Assembly (NCBI GenBank): GCA_018242525.1
Contig: JAFEBS010000033.1
Location: 1 to 64,000 of the forward strand
Direction of reading: 5' to 3'
DNA from: Planctomycetota bacterium
GTDB taxonomy: Bacteria > Planctomycetota > Planctomycetia > Planctomycetales > Planctomycetaceae
Length of the DNA stretch: 64,000 nt
Made by a program: the position numbers and the translations under genes. Shown here piece by piece: positions 28,058-37,216 of the stretch (positions within the stretch are counted from its first letter, which is position 1; each line of letters begins with the position of its first letter). The notes beneath the pieces were generated by a model that was not told the origin of the DNA, searched no databases, and saw only the letters and a list, made by a program, of their open reading frames with translations.

Positions 28058-29068
28058 ATGTTGCTCGAACTCTCCAAACGAGCTTTACTTTCCCAGGCGC
28101 TCGACATCACGGGATGTGGACGAGCGCTGCGGGCCAGCCGGATTTGGCAGGGTGCGTTGATCCTGAACTACCACAGAATCGGCGACCCGTGTCGTTCGAT
28201 GCTTGATCGCAATCTGTGGAGTGCCACTCAAGAAGATTTCGACTACCAGGTCGGCCTGGCGAAGCAGGACTTCGACGTCATCGGACTGGATGATCTGGAA
28301 CAGGCGTTGCGTGAGCGGCACGGTCGCTTCGTCATGTTCACGTTCGACGACGGGTATCGAGACAATTACACGCATGGATTCCCGGTGCTGCGATCGCACG
28401 GAGTTCCGGCCACGTTCTTTGTGACGACCGGTTTTCTGGATCACCCCCAGGTTCCCTGGTGGGATGAAATTGCCTGGATGGTTCGCAGCAGCCCGCTGTC
28501 GGCGCTGGACGTGAACCGGTGGACATCAACCCCCGTTCCCTTCGATGATCCGCAGCGAGAAATCGCGATCCGCCGCCTGTTGAACGTCTACAAGGGACTG
28601 CCGGGCGAGTCGACCGATGATTACCTGGAATTCCTTTCCACCGCCCTTAAGTGCGGCCGCTGCCCCGATTCCGTGGCTCAAGATCTGTGGATGACCTGGG
28701 ACATGGTGCGTGAAATGCGTTTGGGAGGAATGACATTTGGCGGTCACACCGTGACGCATCCGATCCTGGCCAACATCTCGGCCGAACAGCAGGACTGGGA
28801 GATTTCCGAGTGCAAGCGGCGGCTGGTCGAAGAACTGGGGGAACCGGTCTTCGCCTTCAGCTTCCCCGTCGGCGGCCGTTCCAGTTTCAATTCCTTCACC
28901 CGCACGTCGTTGACTCAGCACGGCTTCCGCCTGGCGTTTTCGTACTACGGCAACTACGTCCGCCTGGGCCACAAGGATCTGCACTGCATCAGCCGGGCGG
29001 CGATTGAGACGGATATCAACCAGACCCAGTTCCGTGCCGTCGTCACGCTGCCACAACTGTTCGCGTGA
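28058..29068 (+). CDS. Polysaccharide deacetylase (NodB domain) family protein
   Basis: About 336 residues from ATG 28058; a TTG at 27983 is an alternative. The opening MLLELSKRALLSQ followed by ALILNYHRIGD is the pattern of bacterial polysaccharide deacetylases. NodB motif 1 is FTFDDGYRDNY (catalytic and metal Asp pair) and motif 2 lies in TFGGHTVTHP with its His pair, so the metal triad looks intact. The C-terminal FSFPVGGRSSF fits motif 3. Likely trims N-acetyl groups of an envelope or exopolysaccharide. It lies about 330 bp after the acyltransferase gene. Confidence 0.91.
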   Translation: MLLELSKRALLSQALDITGCGRALRASRIWQGALILNYHRIGDPCRSMLDRNLWSATQEDFDYQVGLAKQDFDVIGLDDLEQALRERHGRFVMFTFDDGYRDNYTHGFPVLRSHGVPATFFVTTGFLDHPQVPWWDEIAWMVRSSPLSALDVNRWTSTPVPFDDPQREIAIRRLLNVYKGLPGESTDDYLEFLSTALKCGRCPDSVAQDLWMTWDMVREMRLGGMTFGGHTVTHPILANISAEQQDWEISECKRRLVEELGEPVFAFSFPVGGRSSFNSFTRTSLTQHGFRLAFSYYGNYVRLGHKDLHCISRAAIETDINQTQFRAVVTLPQLFA

Positions 29069-29362
29069 ACCGATTCTGCGCAGGATGGATTCCTCATCGT
29101 CACAATTCTCGATGTCTCCGACGGCATTGCCGTCTGTTGTCCCGGATGGAACTGGAGCTTCATCGATCCTCACTGTCCAGAGAATTCGCATATCCCAGCG
29201 CCGCACCATTCCACAATGGGGATAAGTCGGACTTTTCCCTTTTCCGGACGCTGTCGCGCCGGGCAGACGTCGTGATGCCTTTCGTCAGAATTCCGTTGAA
29301 CGCTTGTGAAATCCAAGTCAAAATCGTTCCAGACAATCACGAAGTCTGATGGAGTCCGTGAC

Positions 29363-29728
29363 ATGAAACTGCAATTCTGGGGTTCAGCAGCCGTGGCCTT
29401 TCTCGTGCTGATTAATTCACAAATCCGTCCGGCCATCGGCAGGCCACAAAACGTGAAGACCTTCGGGAAGACGTACGAAAAGGAATATGCGAATGCCAAC
29501 GTCGAATTCCGTTGTACGGTGTGCCATCTGGATGGCGAGAAGAAAACCGTTCACAACAATTACGGGGATGCGCTGAAAAAAGTAATGGCCGAAAAAAAAC
29601 TGGACGGCAAGAACGCCGCCATGGTCGAGAAGGCACTCCGGGAGGTGGAGTCCCTGCCGAGTGCCATTCCGAACAAGTCGTTTGGCGATCTGATCAAGGA
29701 TGGAAAGCTGCCGGCGTCCACAAACTGA
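29363..29728 (+). CDS. Small secreted single-haem protein
   Basis: A 121-residue protein. ATG 29363 has GGAG upstream, preferable to the longer frame from 29306. A signal peptide (MKLQFWGSAAVAFLVLINS, cleavage near AIG) precedes one c-type haem site CTVCH (residues 51-55), then Lys-rich helical sequence ending in LIKDGKLPAS. The overall order YEKEYANANVEFRCTVCHLDGEKK suggests a small cytochrome-like carrier. No Met ligand position is certain. Stand-alone gene, convergent with argJ. Confidence 0.8.
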   Translation: MKLQFWGSAAVAFLVLINSQIRPAIGRPQNVKTFGKTYEKEYANANVEFRCTVCHLDGEKKTVHNNYGDALKKVMAEKKLDGKNAAMVEKALREVESLPSAIPNKSFGDLIKDGKLPASTN

Positions 29729-29819
29729 CGCGGATCGCCGGCACTGATTCTGTCAGCCTCAAGTCGCCAGCCACGGGTGTATTCCCATCCGCGTGTAGTT
29801 TCCCAATGACCACGGGCAG

Positions 29820-31019
29820 CTACGTCGTGTAGTCGGCGTTCAGTTCCACATATTCCTTGGTCAGGTCGGCCGTCCAATACCGGACCGCACCCGTGCCATG
29901 CGTCAGGGTCAGGTCGATGGTCACATTGCGGTTGTCGCGCAGGCTGGCCGAGACCTGTTTCGCGTCGAAGTCAACGGGGGCTCCGTCGCGATACAGCAGG
30001 AACCCGTTGACGACCAGTGACATGTCCACTTCCTGCAGTGGCACGCCTGCATAACCGGCGGCGGAAACGATGCGGCCCCAGTTGGGATCGGCACCGCAGA
30101 TCGCGGTCTTGACCAGCGGACTGTCGGCAATGACCTTGGCGATCCGGAACGCTTCGTCACGATTGCGGCAACCAGTGACATTCAATTGGACAAAATGGTG
30201 AGCCCCTTCGGCATCACGGATGATGTCCGTAGCCAGCTTCATGGCGACTTCATCCAGGGCCTGCTGAAACTCGGTTCGTTCGGCATCGGTCGTGGGACCG
30301 ACCCCGGCGGCGCCGTTGGCGAGCAGGATTACCGAATCGCTGGTGCTCTCGTGTCCGTCCACGCTGATGCAGTTGAACGAATCGGTGACGGCGTGCTTGA
30401 TGCCAGTCGCGGCGGCATCCAGTGAGAGCGCCGCATCGGTCATGATCACGCACAGCATCGTCGCCATGTTGGGGGCGATCATTGCGGCTCCCTTGCAGAC
30501 TCCGCTGATCCGGATGGTTTTGCCGCTGAGGACCACCGTGGCGGTGGCCTGCTTGGGAAACGTGTCGGTCGTCATCATGGCCCGGGCGGCATTGTGAAAT
30601 GCTTCCGGCGTCTCGGCCAGTTGCTTCGCGGCCGCAGGGATCCCCGTTTGAAACTTTTCCATGGGCAGGAATCGGCCGATGACGCCCGTGGAGCAAACCA
30701 GGACGTCGTCCGGAGCCGCCCCGATCTGCTGCGCAACCAGGGCCGTCATGGTCCTGGCATCCGCGATCCCTCGTTCCCCCGTGGCGGCGTTCGAGTTGCC
30801 CGAGTTCACGACCACCGCTCGAGCGGTCGCTCGCGGCAACCGTTCCCGTGAGACCTTGACCGGAGCCCCGCAAACCAGGTTGGTGGTAAACACCCCGGCA
30901 GCGGCACACGCGCGGTCGGAGACATACAAAGCGAGGTCCAGCTTCTCGGAATCGGCTTTGATTCCGCACAGGATGCCGGCAGCGGAGAAACCTTGGGGGA
31001 GCGGAAGCAAATCAGTCAT
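29820..31019 (-). CDS. argJ: Bifunctional glutamate N-acetyltransferase / amino-acid N-acetyltransferase
   Basis: About 399 residues from ATG 31019, which gives the family start LPLPQGFSAAGILCGIK; ATG 31061 would add a leader not typical of ArgJ. The enzyme makes N-acetylglutamate in the cyclic arginine pathway by moving acetyl from N-acetylornithine to glutamate. The autocleavage site is present in KGAAMIAPNMATML, where the Thr becomes the nucleophile of the beta chain. The oxyanion-hole and substrate region CSTGVIGRFLPM is also seen. It lies downstream of argC on the same strand with a 223-bp repeat-filled gap. Confidence 0.95.
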   Translation of the reverse strand: MTDLLPLPQGFSAAGILCGIKADSEKLDLALYVSDRACAAAGVFTTNLVCGAPVKVSRERLPRATARAVVVNSGNSNAATGERGIADARTMTALVAQQIGAAPDDVLVCSTGVIGRFLPMEKFQTGIPAAAKQLAETPEAFHNAARAMMTTDTFPKQATATVVLSGKTIRISGVCKGAAMIAPNMATMLCVIMTDAALSLDAAATGIKHAVTDSFNCISVDGHESTSDSVILLANGAAGVGPTTDAERTEFQQALDEVAMKLATDIIRDAEGAHHFVQLNVTGCRNRDEAFRIAKVIADSPLVKTAICGADPNWGRIVSAAGYAGVPLQEVDMSLVVNGFLLYRDGAPVDFDAKQVSASLRDNRNVTIDLTLTHGTGAVRYWTADLTKEYVELNADYTT

Positions 31020-31069
31020 TGAGCACCGTCTGTTGATAGTCAATTTGAAGAAATTGGTCATTCACAATA

Positions 31070-31241
31070 CACGAGCATGACGCGCGAGCGATAGCAGCCC
31101 GTGGTAAAAGGGGTCTGACCCTCTTCGGGCATGCGCTTTTCAAGGTGAATCTATTGCCCTCCAAAGGGTCAGCCCCCTTTTACCACGGGCTGATAGCGCG
31201 TTGGACACCCGTAGACCGGTCGCTCGCGCGTCGGGCTCGTG
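31070..31241. repeat. Palindromic repeat family C, copy interrupted by element A2
   Basis: The outer arms CACGAGCATGACGCGCGAGCG-like (31070-31090) and its complement at 31221-31241 match the arms of the intact copy at 25449-25527. The centre is displaced by the 98-bp element at 31095-31192, leaving a remnant with GTTGGACAC, the complement of the loop in the intact copy. It sits between argC and argJ. Confidence 0.78.
31095..31192. mobile_element. 98-bp palindromic element, copy A2, with flanking ATAG direct repeats
   Basis: Same length and same internal TTTTCAAGGTGAATC as A1. The tips are CAGCCCG and CGGGCTG where A1 has CAGTCCG and CGGACTG, a compensated base-pair change. ATAG flanks both ends (31091-31094 and 31193-31196); because ATAG is not self-complementary this is a true direct repeat. 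The element lies in the argC-argJ intergenic gap. Confidence 0.78.
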
Positions 31242-31242
31242 T

Positions 31243-32265
31243 TTACCTGCCGCACGGCAGTAATCCCATGGTCTCGGGCAACCCTGCCATCAGGTTCAGG
31301 TTCTGAATGGCGACTCCAGATGCTCCTTTGATCAGGTTGTCCAGGCACGAAATGATCAGCACCTTGCCTTTGACGATGCGGACCGTGATGTCGCAGAAGT
31401 TGGTGTACGAACTGTCCTTGGTCGCGGGAAGGTGATCCACGACGCGGATGAACGGCTTGCCGGCGTAGAACTGACGGTATTCCGCGAGTAACTCGTCCTG
31501 AGTGGCTGGCTTCTTCGGTGTCGCGTAGATCGTGGCCAGGATCCCCCGGTCCATCGGGACCAGGTGCGGCTGGAAAATCACTTCAACCGGTTGAGCGGAC
31601 GCCTGGGTCAGCACCTGCTCGATCTCGGGCATGTGTCGATGCGTTCCGACACCATAGGCCGAAAAGCTTTCGTTGCATTCGGCGTACAGGATATTCTGCT
31701 TGGGAGTCCGGCCGGCTCCGCTGACACCGCTCTTGGCGTCGATAATGATCCCGGTCGGTTCGACAAACCCGCCGCACAGGGCCGGGGCCAGACCGAGTAT
31801 CGAGGCACTGGTATAGCAGCCGGGATTGGCGACCAATTCGGCAGTCTTGATGCGTTCGGCGAACAGTTCCGGCAGGCCATAGGGAGTCGACCCCAGTCGA
31901 GTGGGATCGGTGTGGACATGGCCATACCACTGGGCGTAGACGCCGGGATCGGTCAGGCGATAGTCGGCACTCAGGTCGATCACCTTGCAGCCAGCGGCCA
32001 GGTATTCGGGGACAACCGCCATGCTGGCTGCATGTGGCAGGGCACAGAAAACGTATTCGGCTCGTTCCGCAACCTGTGCTGGCTTCAGATCTTCGCACCG
32101 GATATCGAGGCGGCCGGTCAAGCTGGGATGAACCGTCGAAATCGGCGGCGCCCCTTCCTGACGCGTCGTCACGGCGGTGACTTTGACCTCGGGATGGTTG
32201 ACCAGGATCTTGAGCAGTTCGAGCGCCGTGTAACCGGTCGCTCCCAGTATGCCGACGGTAACCAT
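31243..32265 (-). CDS. argC: N-acetyl-gamma-glutamyl-phosphate reductase
   Basis: A 340-residue enzyme that reduces N-acetylglutamyl phosphate to the semialdehyde with NADPH in arginine synthesis. The N-terminal Rossmann motif is [15 protein letters not shown]; the catalytic Cys is in [11 protein letters not shown], and KSGVSGAGR is the phosphate-binding region. The closing block [18 protein letters not shown] is diagnostic. Full length. First gene of an argC-argJ pair. Confidence 0.96.
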   Translation of the reverse strand: MVTVGILGATGYTALELLKILVNHPEVKVTAVTTRQEGAPPISTVHPSLTGRLDIRCEDLKPAQVAERAEYVFCALPHAASMAVVPEYLAAGCKVIDLSADYRLTDPGVYAQWYGHVHTDPTRLGSTPYGLPELFAERIKTAELVANPGCYTSASILGLAPALCGGFVEPTGIIIDAKSGVSGAGRTPKQNILYAECNESFSAYGVGTHRHMPEIEQVLTQASAQPVEVIFQPHLVPMDRGILATIYATPKKPATQDELLAEYRQFYAGKPFIRVVDHLPATKDSSYTNFCDITVRIVKGKVLIISCLDNLIKGASGVAIQNLNLMAGLPETMGLLPCGR

Positions 32266-32605
32266 TGTTGTCGGGGCCTTTATCTTGTCGCCAATCTCGG
32301 CGTGAACAAGGGACGCGAGGAACTTGCCGACGCTGGCAGCGCCGGAGACATGCGCATTCTTGCGGGTGGAGCCCGGTGGAACAAGGTTGGCGATCTTCGG
32401 ATTGCGGGGTTTGTGACACGGACGACGACACGCGGGTTCACAATCGTGAAAGGATGATGTGGCATTGGTGGGATCGTTGCAGATTTGCCGTCAGTTCATA
32501 AGAATGGCCGCCCCAACCTGAGTAATGACCTCATGCACGATCGAGCGATTTGAGGGCTGTGGATTTCACGCGATTCATTCGGGGATCTTGGAGTTTACTG
32601 GCATC
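32266..32605. other. Intergenic region between divergent genes
   Basis: About 340 bp with no gene that I can support. It contains one more copy of the short palindrome around CCGACGCTGGCAGCGCCGG (about 32327), related to those at about 2990 and 3250. Confidence 0.5.
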
Positions 32606-33871
32606 ATGGCGAACGTGGCGAAACTGGCGACCGATGCATTGACCGCAGGAAATGGACTTCTGCGACTTGCACCGACGTGGGTTCCGCGTTCGTTCCTGCA
32701 GCCTGGCAAGCGGCTGAAGCTGCGTCCTCAGGATTACTATGCACTGGGCACTCACCGCGGTGGAATCGATGAGCGGTGGTTTGGTTCAACCACATTTGCG
32801 ATGAACGATAACCGGGCCGCCGATGAAGGTCTGAGCTATGTCGTGCACGCCGGACAGCGGTTCACTCTGAAAGACGCCGTGGAAGAATTGGGATCCGACA
32901 TTGTCGGATCCGCGATCTGGAAGAAATACAAGCGGTGGCCCGTCTACTCGAAGTTCTTCGACAACATGGGGCCCATTCCCCATCACATGCACCAGAACGA
33001 CAAGCAGGCAAAGCTGGTCGGCCAGGAAGGAAAGCCCGAGTCCTACTACTTCCCGCCTCAAATGAACCAGATCGGCAACAACTTCCCGTATACGTTCATG
33101 GGGCTGGAACCGGGGACCACCAGGCAGGACGTCATCGATGCCCTGGCTCGCTGGAATGATGGTGACAATGGCATCCTGGATCTGTCGAAGGCCTATCGCC
33201 TGAAGCCCGGGACCGGCTGGCTGATTCCTCCCTGCGTCCTGCATGCTCCCGGCAGCCTGCTGACTTACGAACCGCAATGGGGTTCGGACGTGTTCGGCAT
33301 GTACCAGTCGATGGTCGAAGGCCGCGCGGTTCCGCGAGCCCTGTTGACGAAGGATTTTCCAGAAAAGAAACACGACGACCTGGAATACCTGGTGGATGCC
33401 CTGGACTGGGACAAGAACGTCGATCCGAGCTTCAAGGACAACAATTATCTGGAACCGATCAACATTGGCGACACCGCCGCGGCCGGATACCAGGATCGCT
33501 GGGTTGTTTACGGTCGTGTCGACGGCAAGCAGTTGTTCTCGGCCCGGGAACTGACCGTGATGCCCGGTGCCAGGTGTGTCATCAAGGACAACGCGGCCTC
33601 CGGCTGGATCACGACCCAGGGCAGCGGCCGCATCGGCAATCTGATCCTGCAGTCGCCCGTCATGATCCGCTTTGGCGAGATGACCGAAGACGAAGTCTTC
33701 ATCAGCCAGCAGGCCGCCGCCGCAGGTGTGGAAGTCGAAAACACCGGGACCGAACCTCTGGTCGGCCTGCGGTACTTCGGCCCGGACGCCTTCCCGGATG
33801 CGGAATTGCCCAATGTCGGCGACCACAGGAAGTATGCTCCCGCCCCGACCAGCAAGAAAAAGAAGAAGTAA
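32606..33871 (+). CDS. Cupin-fold protein resembling class I mannose-6-phosphate isomerases
   Basis: About 421 residues from ATG 32606; the frame is open from 32525. Candidate metal-binding segments are IPHHMHQND, a His-rich stretch, and [13 protein letters not shown], which matches the cupin beta-strand His of type I phosphomannose isomerases. The tail is an Ala/Pro and poly-Lys end. The protein is longer than simple cupins, and no substrate can be assigned. The next gene, a TIM-barrel isomerase-like protein, starts 89 bp downstream, so the two probably act in one sugar pathway. Confidence 0.8.
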   Translation: MANVAKLATDALTAGNGLLRLAPTWVPRSFLQPGKRLKLRPQDYYALGTHRGGIDERWFGSTTFAMNDNRAADEGLSYVVHAGQRFTLKDAVEELGSDIVGSAIWKKYKRWPVYSKFFDNMGPIPHHMHQNDKQAKLVGQEGKPESYYFPPQMNQIGNNFPYTFMGLEPGTTRQDVIDALARWNDGDNGILDLSKAYRLKPGTGWLIPPCVLHAPGSLLTYEPQWGSDVFGMYQSMVEGRAVPRALLTKDFPEKKHDDLEYLVDALDWDKNVDPSFKDNNYLEPINIGDTAAAGYQDRWVVYGRVDGKQLFSARELTVMPGARCVIKDNAASGWITTQGSGRIGNLILQSPVMIRFGEMTEDEVFISQQAAAAGVEVENTGTEPLVGLRYFGPDAFPDAELPNVGDHRKYAPAPTSKKKKK

Positions 33872-33960
33872 GCCTGTCGGCGAGCACGCGGCCTGCGTGC
33901 CTCATCGTCGGCTCCACGACCCTGCTCCACTGCTTGACCACCAACTTCGAGGATCTGAAC

Positions 33961-34986
33961 ATGTCGAATGTTTTTCCAAAGCTTCACAACGCGATGTGGC
34001 CCGGCCTGGTCGGCAAGGGGTCTCCCGGTGCCGAACCATTCATCGCGCTGGATCGCATGCTGGAACTGACGACGCAGGCTGAAGTGAATGGTCAGAAGTT
34101 TGAAGGCGTGGACCTGTTCCTGTTCGACCCGCACATCAACATCGATCTGAGTGACGATGATGTGAAGCGCGTGGCCGACAAGATCGCCTCAAAGGGGTTG
34201 GCGGTCGGTTCGCTGGTGGCACCCGTCTGGCCGGGCACGGTCGGCGACAGCTCGATGGGTGGACCGGAACAGCGTGCGAAGTTCGTCCTCGCGGTCAAGA
34301 AGGCCTGTCGAATTGCCGACATCCTGAAGGCCCACGGTGTTCGCAAGTACGGAGTCATCCGGATCGACGCCGCCGATGGTCCCGCTCACTGGTTGAGCGA
34401 TCCCGTCGGGAACACGAAGAAGATCGCCGCGACGTTCCGTGAAGCGGCTGTCGTGGCGGCCGCGCACGGGGAACGCCTGGCAGCCGAAGGCGAAATCTGC
34501 TGGGCCGGGATGCACTCGTGGAGGAACATGGTCAACCTGCTGGAACAGGTCGACATGCCCGGCACGGTCGGCTTCCAGGCCGATCAGGCGCACACGTACC
34601 TGTATCTGATGGGCTACAACGCCCCGGAAGATGCGCTGCTGCAACCGGGCTATTCGCAGGCCGAATTCGATGCGGCCTACACAAAGATGACCGACGTCCT
34701 GCGACCGTGGACGATCGATTTCCACGTCGCTCAGAACGACGGCACGGTTCACGGTTCGGGGTCGCACGACAAGACCGGTCGTCACTGCCTGGCCGACGAT
34801 CCGAACGGCAAACTGGACATCACGGCGACCGCCGGCTACTGGCTGAAGGGAGCCGCCGATCGCGGCATCCGACACATCTGCTGGGACGGATGCATGTTCC
34901 CCAACGCGACGCTGGAAAACCCCAAGACCTGGAACACGATCCTGGGGGCCATGGTCAAGGTCCGCGACGCCCACGGCTGGAACTGA
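33961..34986 (+). CDS. Sugar phosphate isomerase/epimerase-like TIM-barrel protein
   Basis: A 341-residue protein. ATG 33961 has GAGGATC just upstream; the open frame back to 33277 overlaps the cupin gene out of frame and is not coding. Strand motifs typical of xylose-isomerase-like barrels are present: [58 protein letters not shown] and [10 protein letters not shown]. The acidic and His residues at strand ends (Glu in AEGEICW, Asp in QADQAH, His in DFHVAQ) are plausible metal ligands. Operon with the cupin gene; exact reaction unknown. Confidence 0.88.
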   Translation: MSNVFPKLHNAMWPGLVGKGSPGAEPFIALDRMLELTTQAEVNGQKFEGVDLFLFDPHINIDLSDDDVKRVADKIASKGLAVGSLVAPVWPGTVGDSSMGGPEQRAKFVLAVKKACRIADILKAHGVRKYGVIRIDAADGPAHWLSDPVGNTKKIAATFREAAVVAAAHGERLAAEGEICWAGMHSWRNMVNLLEQVDMPGTVGFQADQAHTYLYLMGYNAPEDALLQPGYSQAEFDAAYTKMTDVLRPWTIDFHVAQNDGTVHGSGSHDKTGRHCLADDPNGKLDITATAGYWLKGAADRGIRHICWDGCMFPNATLENPKTWNTILGAMVKVRDAHGWN

Positions 34987-35700
34987 CCGCCGCTGCGCAA
35001 TCCGTTCGGCGCAGGTCTCCGTTCGGCGCAGGTCTCCCGACCTCGCCGAAACGGCCGACCGCAGGTCTCCCAATCGTGTTACAACGTTGCCCGACGAACC
35101 CCTCCGACGAACCCCTCCGACGAACCCGTCTGGCCCTGGTCCATGGCTGGCAGAAGCGCGCCCGACGAAACCCCGTCCGCTCGGCGCAGGCATTGGGAGA
35201 CCTTCGATCGGCCGTCCCGGCGAGGTTGGCAGACCTGCACCGAGCCCAACGTGGATCGCGGGATCCCGTCGAGTACCCATCAATCCGCATTCAATTGTCA
35301 AAGAACTCACAGACCAGTTTCGTCCGCCGAGGTTTTGTCGTGCCGTCCTATCGGCTCGGCCAGGTCCGGCCAGGTCCGGCCCTGGCGAGCGAACAGACCC
35401 GGCCCCCGGCAACGGTTTCTGAACCGTGCATGTTGAAACAGTGACGGACGAGCGATCCATCATGGACCAGCGTCATCGTCTGACGGGGCGATCATCGCAC
35501 GCCCGGTTATCCAGCTTTCTCATACGATGGTCAATCGCAATTCGACGAAAATGCCGAGTCGTTTCCGTTTGCTTTTGGGTCGCCCAATCTCCCCCTGCCG
35601 AGGCAGGGGCGGCGGATGAAGGGGCAACTTCGCGCCGACCTGCAACAACGCCTTTCGGCATCAACGGACGAATCAGTGGCCATCCCGCGCAGCTTTCAGA
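34987..35700. repeat. Repeat-rich non-coding region with a large imperfect inverted repeat
   Basis: Two tandem copies of GTTCGGCGCAGGTCTCC (35004-35020, 35021-35037) start a block that pairs, imperfectly, with the reverse complement at about 35178-35246. Between them CCGACGAACCCCT is repeated three times (35091, 35104, 35117), the last copy with one change. A further copy of the 17-mer, reversed, is at 38269-38285. A short hairpin CCCCTGCCGAGGCAGGGG lies near 35593. No gene is convincing here. Confidence 0.7.
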
Positions 35701-35880
35701 ATGATCGAGACGATATTTACACTGCCTATCGTGGTCCGCAGGGTTGCAACCCGCGCCGGACCGCCGGGATTGTTGGATCGAATAGCCGAGCGAATACGTG
35801 GACAGTCGGTCAAGGACGAAACGGTATTGGCCGTTGCCGACTTGCTTTTCAATGTCGCAAACAAGCTGATGCCAAAATGA
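35701..35880 (+). CDS. Possible small protein of 59 residues, unknown
   Basis: The frame starts at an ATG and reads MIETIFTLPIVVRRVATRAG at its N-terminus, ending in LLFNVANKLMPK. The composition is protein-like (amphipathic helices, mixed charges), and a GC-rich hairpin follows the stop at 35885-35919. The start codon overlaps the stop of a weak upstream frame as ATGA. No Shine-Dalgarno is obvious and I recognise no family. It could be a remnant of a longer gene. Confidence 0.35.
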   Translation: MIETIFTLPIVVRRVATRAGPPGLLDRIAERIRGQSVKDETVLAVADLLFNVANKLMPK

Positions 35881-35884
35881 TTCA

Positions 35885-35919
35885 AAGCGCCCGGACCGCC
35901 TTGTGTGGCCCGGGCGCTT
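35885..35919 (+). terminator. Hairpin after the small ORF, possible terminator
   Basis: A 10-bp perfect stem, AAGCGCCCGG with CCGGGCGCTT, around a 15-base loop begins 4 bases after the stop at 35880. There is no downstream T-run, so intrinsic termination is uncertain. Confidence 0.4.
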
Positions 35920-35944
35920 CGCATTTGCAATGCGCAAGGATGCG

Positions 35945-36490
35945 CGTTGCGACAATGGCAGGGTAGGTCAGATTACGTTAATTGACATCTCCCCAACTGC
36001 GGAAATGCTCGCGCTCATGAAGCAGAAGCCGGACCGGTCGATTTTCACCGCTCCGGGAACGCCTGCGAACCCCTACGCTACGAAAGCCGATTGGTACGCC
36101 GTGGCCAAGCTGCCTGCGATCCTCGTTCGATCGACAACAGTTGCCTCGAATCCTGCGAGCGGACTGGAAATGTTGTACCGCAGTCCCGAAGACTTCCAAC
36201 GCCTCACCGACCAGGGTTGGAACGATTATCAAAAGCAATCGATCCGCGTGTCCCGAACGTACCCCGCGCTCAAGTCATTCTCGACGCCCGCGCAGGTCAG
36301 CTTTGGGGTCTTGTGTTCCACGTTCGGAGCATCGAAAACCAACGTGATTCAGAACATGTTGTGACAGGTTGGGGAATCAGATTCATGACGCTAGCGGGTT
36401 TCGATCCGGCAGCGTTTATTGGGATCGAAACCGAACGACCCCAGCGATATGCTGGGGTTTGTTCGGGTTTGTTCGTTTTCAGGGGGACAA
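35945..36490 (+). pseudogene. Possible frameshifted remnant, unknown protein
   Basis: One frame (to the stop at 36364) reads sensibly through ADWYAVAKLPAILVRSTT and GWNDYQKQSIRV, then loses quality. A second frame, ending at 36498, improves from about 36280 (QVILDARAGQLWGLVFHV) to the end. A shift near 36270 would join the better halves. I recognise no family. This is a low-confidence reading of a decayed stretch, and both frames may be chance. Confidence 0.25.
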
Positions 36491-36494
36491 ATAA

Positions 36495-36791
36495 ATGAGC
36501 AAATCTAATATCTGCAAGAGAGTATTCTGGATGTACCCCAGACTGTTCATCGGTCTCGGCGGCTGCGGACTACTTGCCTTCTGGTTGGCAGTGCCCCCGA
36601 TGGACGACATGCTCATCATGTTGGGCAATGGGCCGCCGCTTCCAGAATTGGAGCATCTGTTGTTTGCATTGCTTTCAGAATTGTTGCGCACTGTGGTCGG
36701 ACTCATTGGGATTGCAGCAATCATTGCGGTATTCGTCGCGCCGAGTCGGTCTACTACCGACTCATTTAGGAATCCGACATGGCGAGACTGA
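36495..36791 (+). CDS. Small membrane protein, unknown function
   Basis: A 98-residue frame with AGGGGG about nine bases before its ATG. Two hydrophobic segments are visible: about residues 13-34 (YPRLFIGLGGCGLLAFWLAV) and 64-83 (TVVGLIGIAAIIAVFV). A polar tail ends in FRNPTWRD. No family recognised. It lies in a decayed region between short remnants, so it may be a real orphan gene or part of a larger lost one. Confidence 0.5.
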   Translation: MSKSNICKRVFWMYPRLFIGLGGCGLLAFWLAVPPMDDMLIMLGNGPPLPELEHLLFALLSELLRTVVGLIGIAAIIAVFVAPSRSTTDSFRNPTWRD

Positions 36792-36861
36792 CGCAAAGAT
36801 GGAACTGAATGGACCGTAGGACACTTCCAGAGTTTTCTGCCGAAAAAACTCCGCGTTCTGA

Positions 36862-37060
36862 CCGTCTCGCCAACATCTCCATCACCCGCTTGCCTGACAA
36901 ATGCAATCAAGAGATGAAGGCCGATCTGCATCAGCCCGGCAAACAATTCCCGTTCGACTTCATCGATCCGATGACCGTCTGTTCCAGATTGTCGAACTCT
37001 TTCAATCAAATGCTCCAAGCAATCATGGGACTTGAGAAAGTCCAGTTCAGTGGTGATCAT
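36862..37060 (-). pseudogene. N-terminal fragment of an ISKra4-type transposase
   Basis: Starting at ATG 37060, with AGGAG upstream, the frame encodes about 66 residues that read like the start of ISKra4-family transposases: ELDFLKSHDCLEHLIERV, then VERELFAGLMQIGLHLLIAF and GDGDVGET. After that the match stops and the frame continues into unrelated sequence to 36479. More than four fifths of a normal transposase is missing, so this is a dead insertion-sequence remnant. Confidence 0.65.
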
Positions 37061-37216
37061 CGTCCTTGATCTCCTGGTTTTGGGGGAAACATTCCTTTGA
37101 CACTGAAATGTTCCCTCCCAGGAGGTCATTTCTCAAGACCCTCCTCGACGCAAACCCAAGCTGATCAGTGCCCCCCAACCGAGCGGAAGGCAAGTTACGC
37201 CCTTCAAAACTGGCTG

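Noticed and set aside
28526-29209. Antisense frame over the polysaccharide deacetylase
   Set aside because: Shadow of the deacetylase gene, which carries intact NodB motifs.
33277-33960. Upstream extension of the TIM-barrel gene in an open frame
   Set aside because: It lies out of frame over the coding sequence of the cupin gene, has shadow-like Arg/Gly-rich composition, and the ATG at 33961 has a good ribosome site and a family-like start.
34987-35460. CRISPR array
   Set aside because: The direct repeats are short, adjacent or irregularly spaced, with no uniform spacers and no cas genes in the window.
35426-35704. 92-codon frame ending in the ATGA before the small ORF
   Set aside because: It runs through hairpin sequence, has no ribosome site and does not look like a protein. 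The ATGA overlap alone is not enough.
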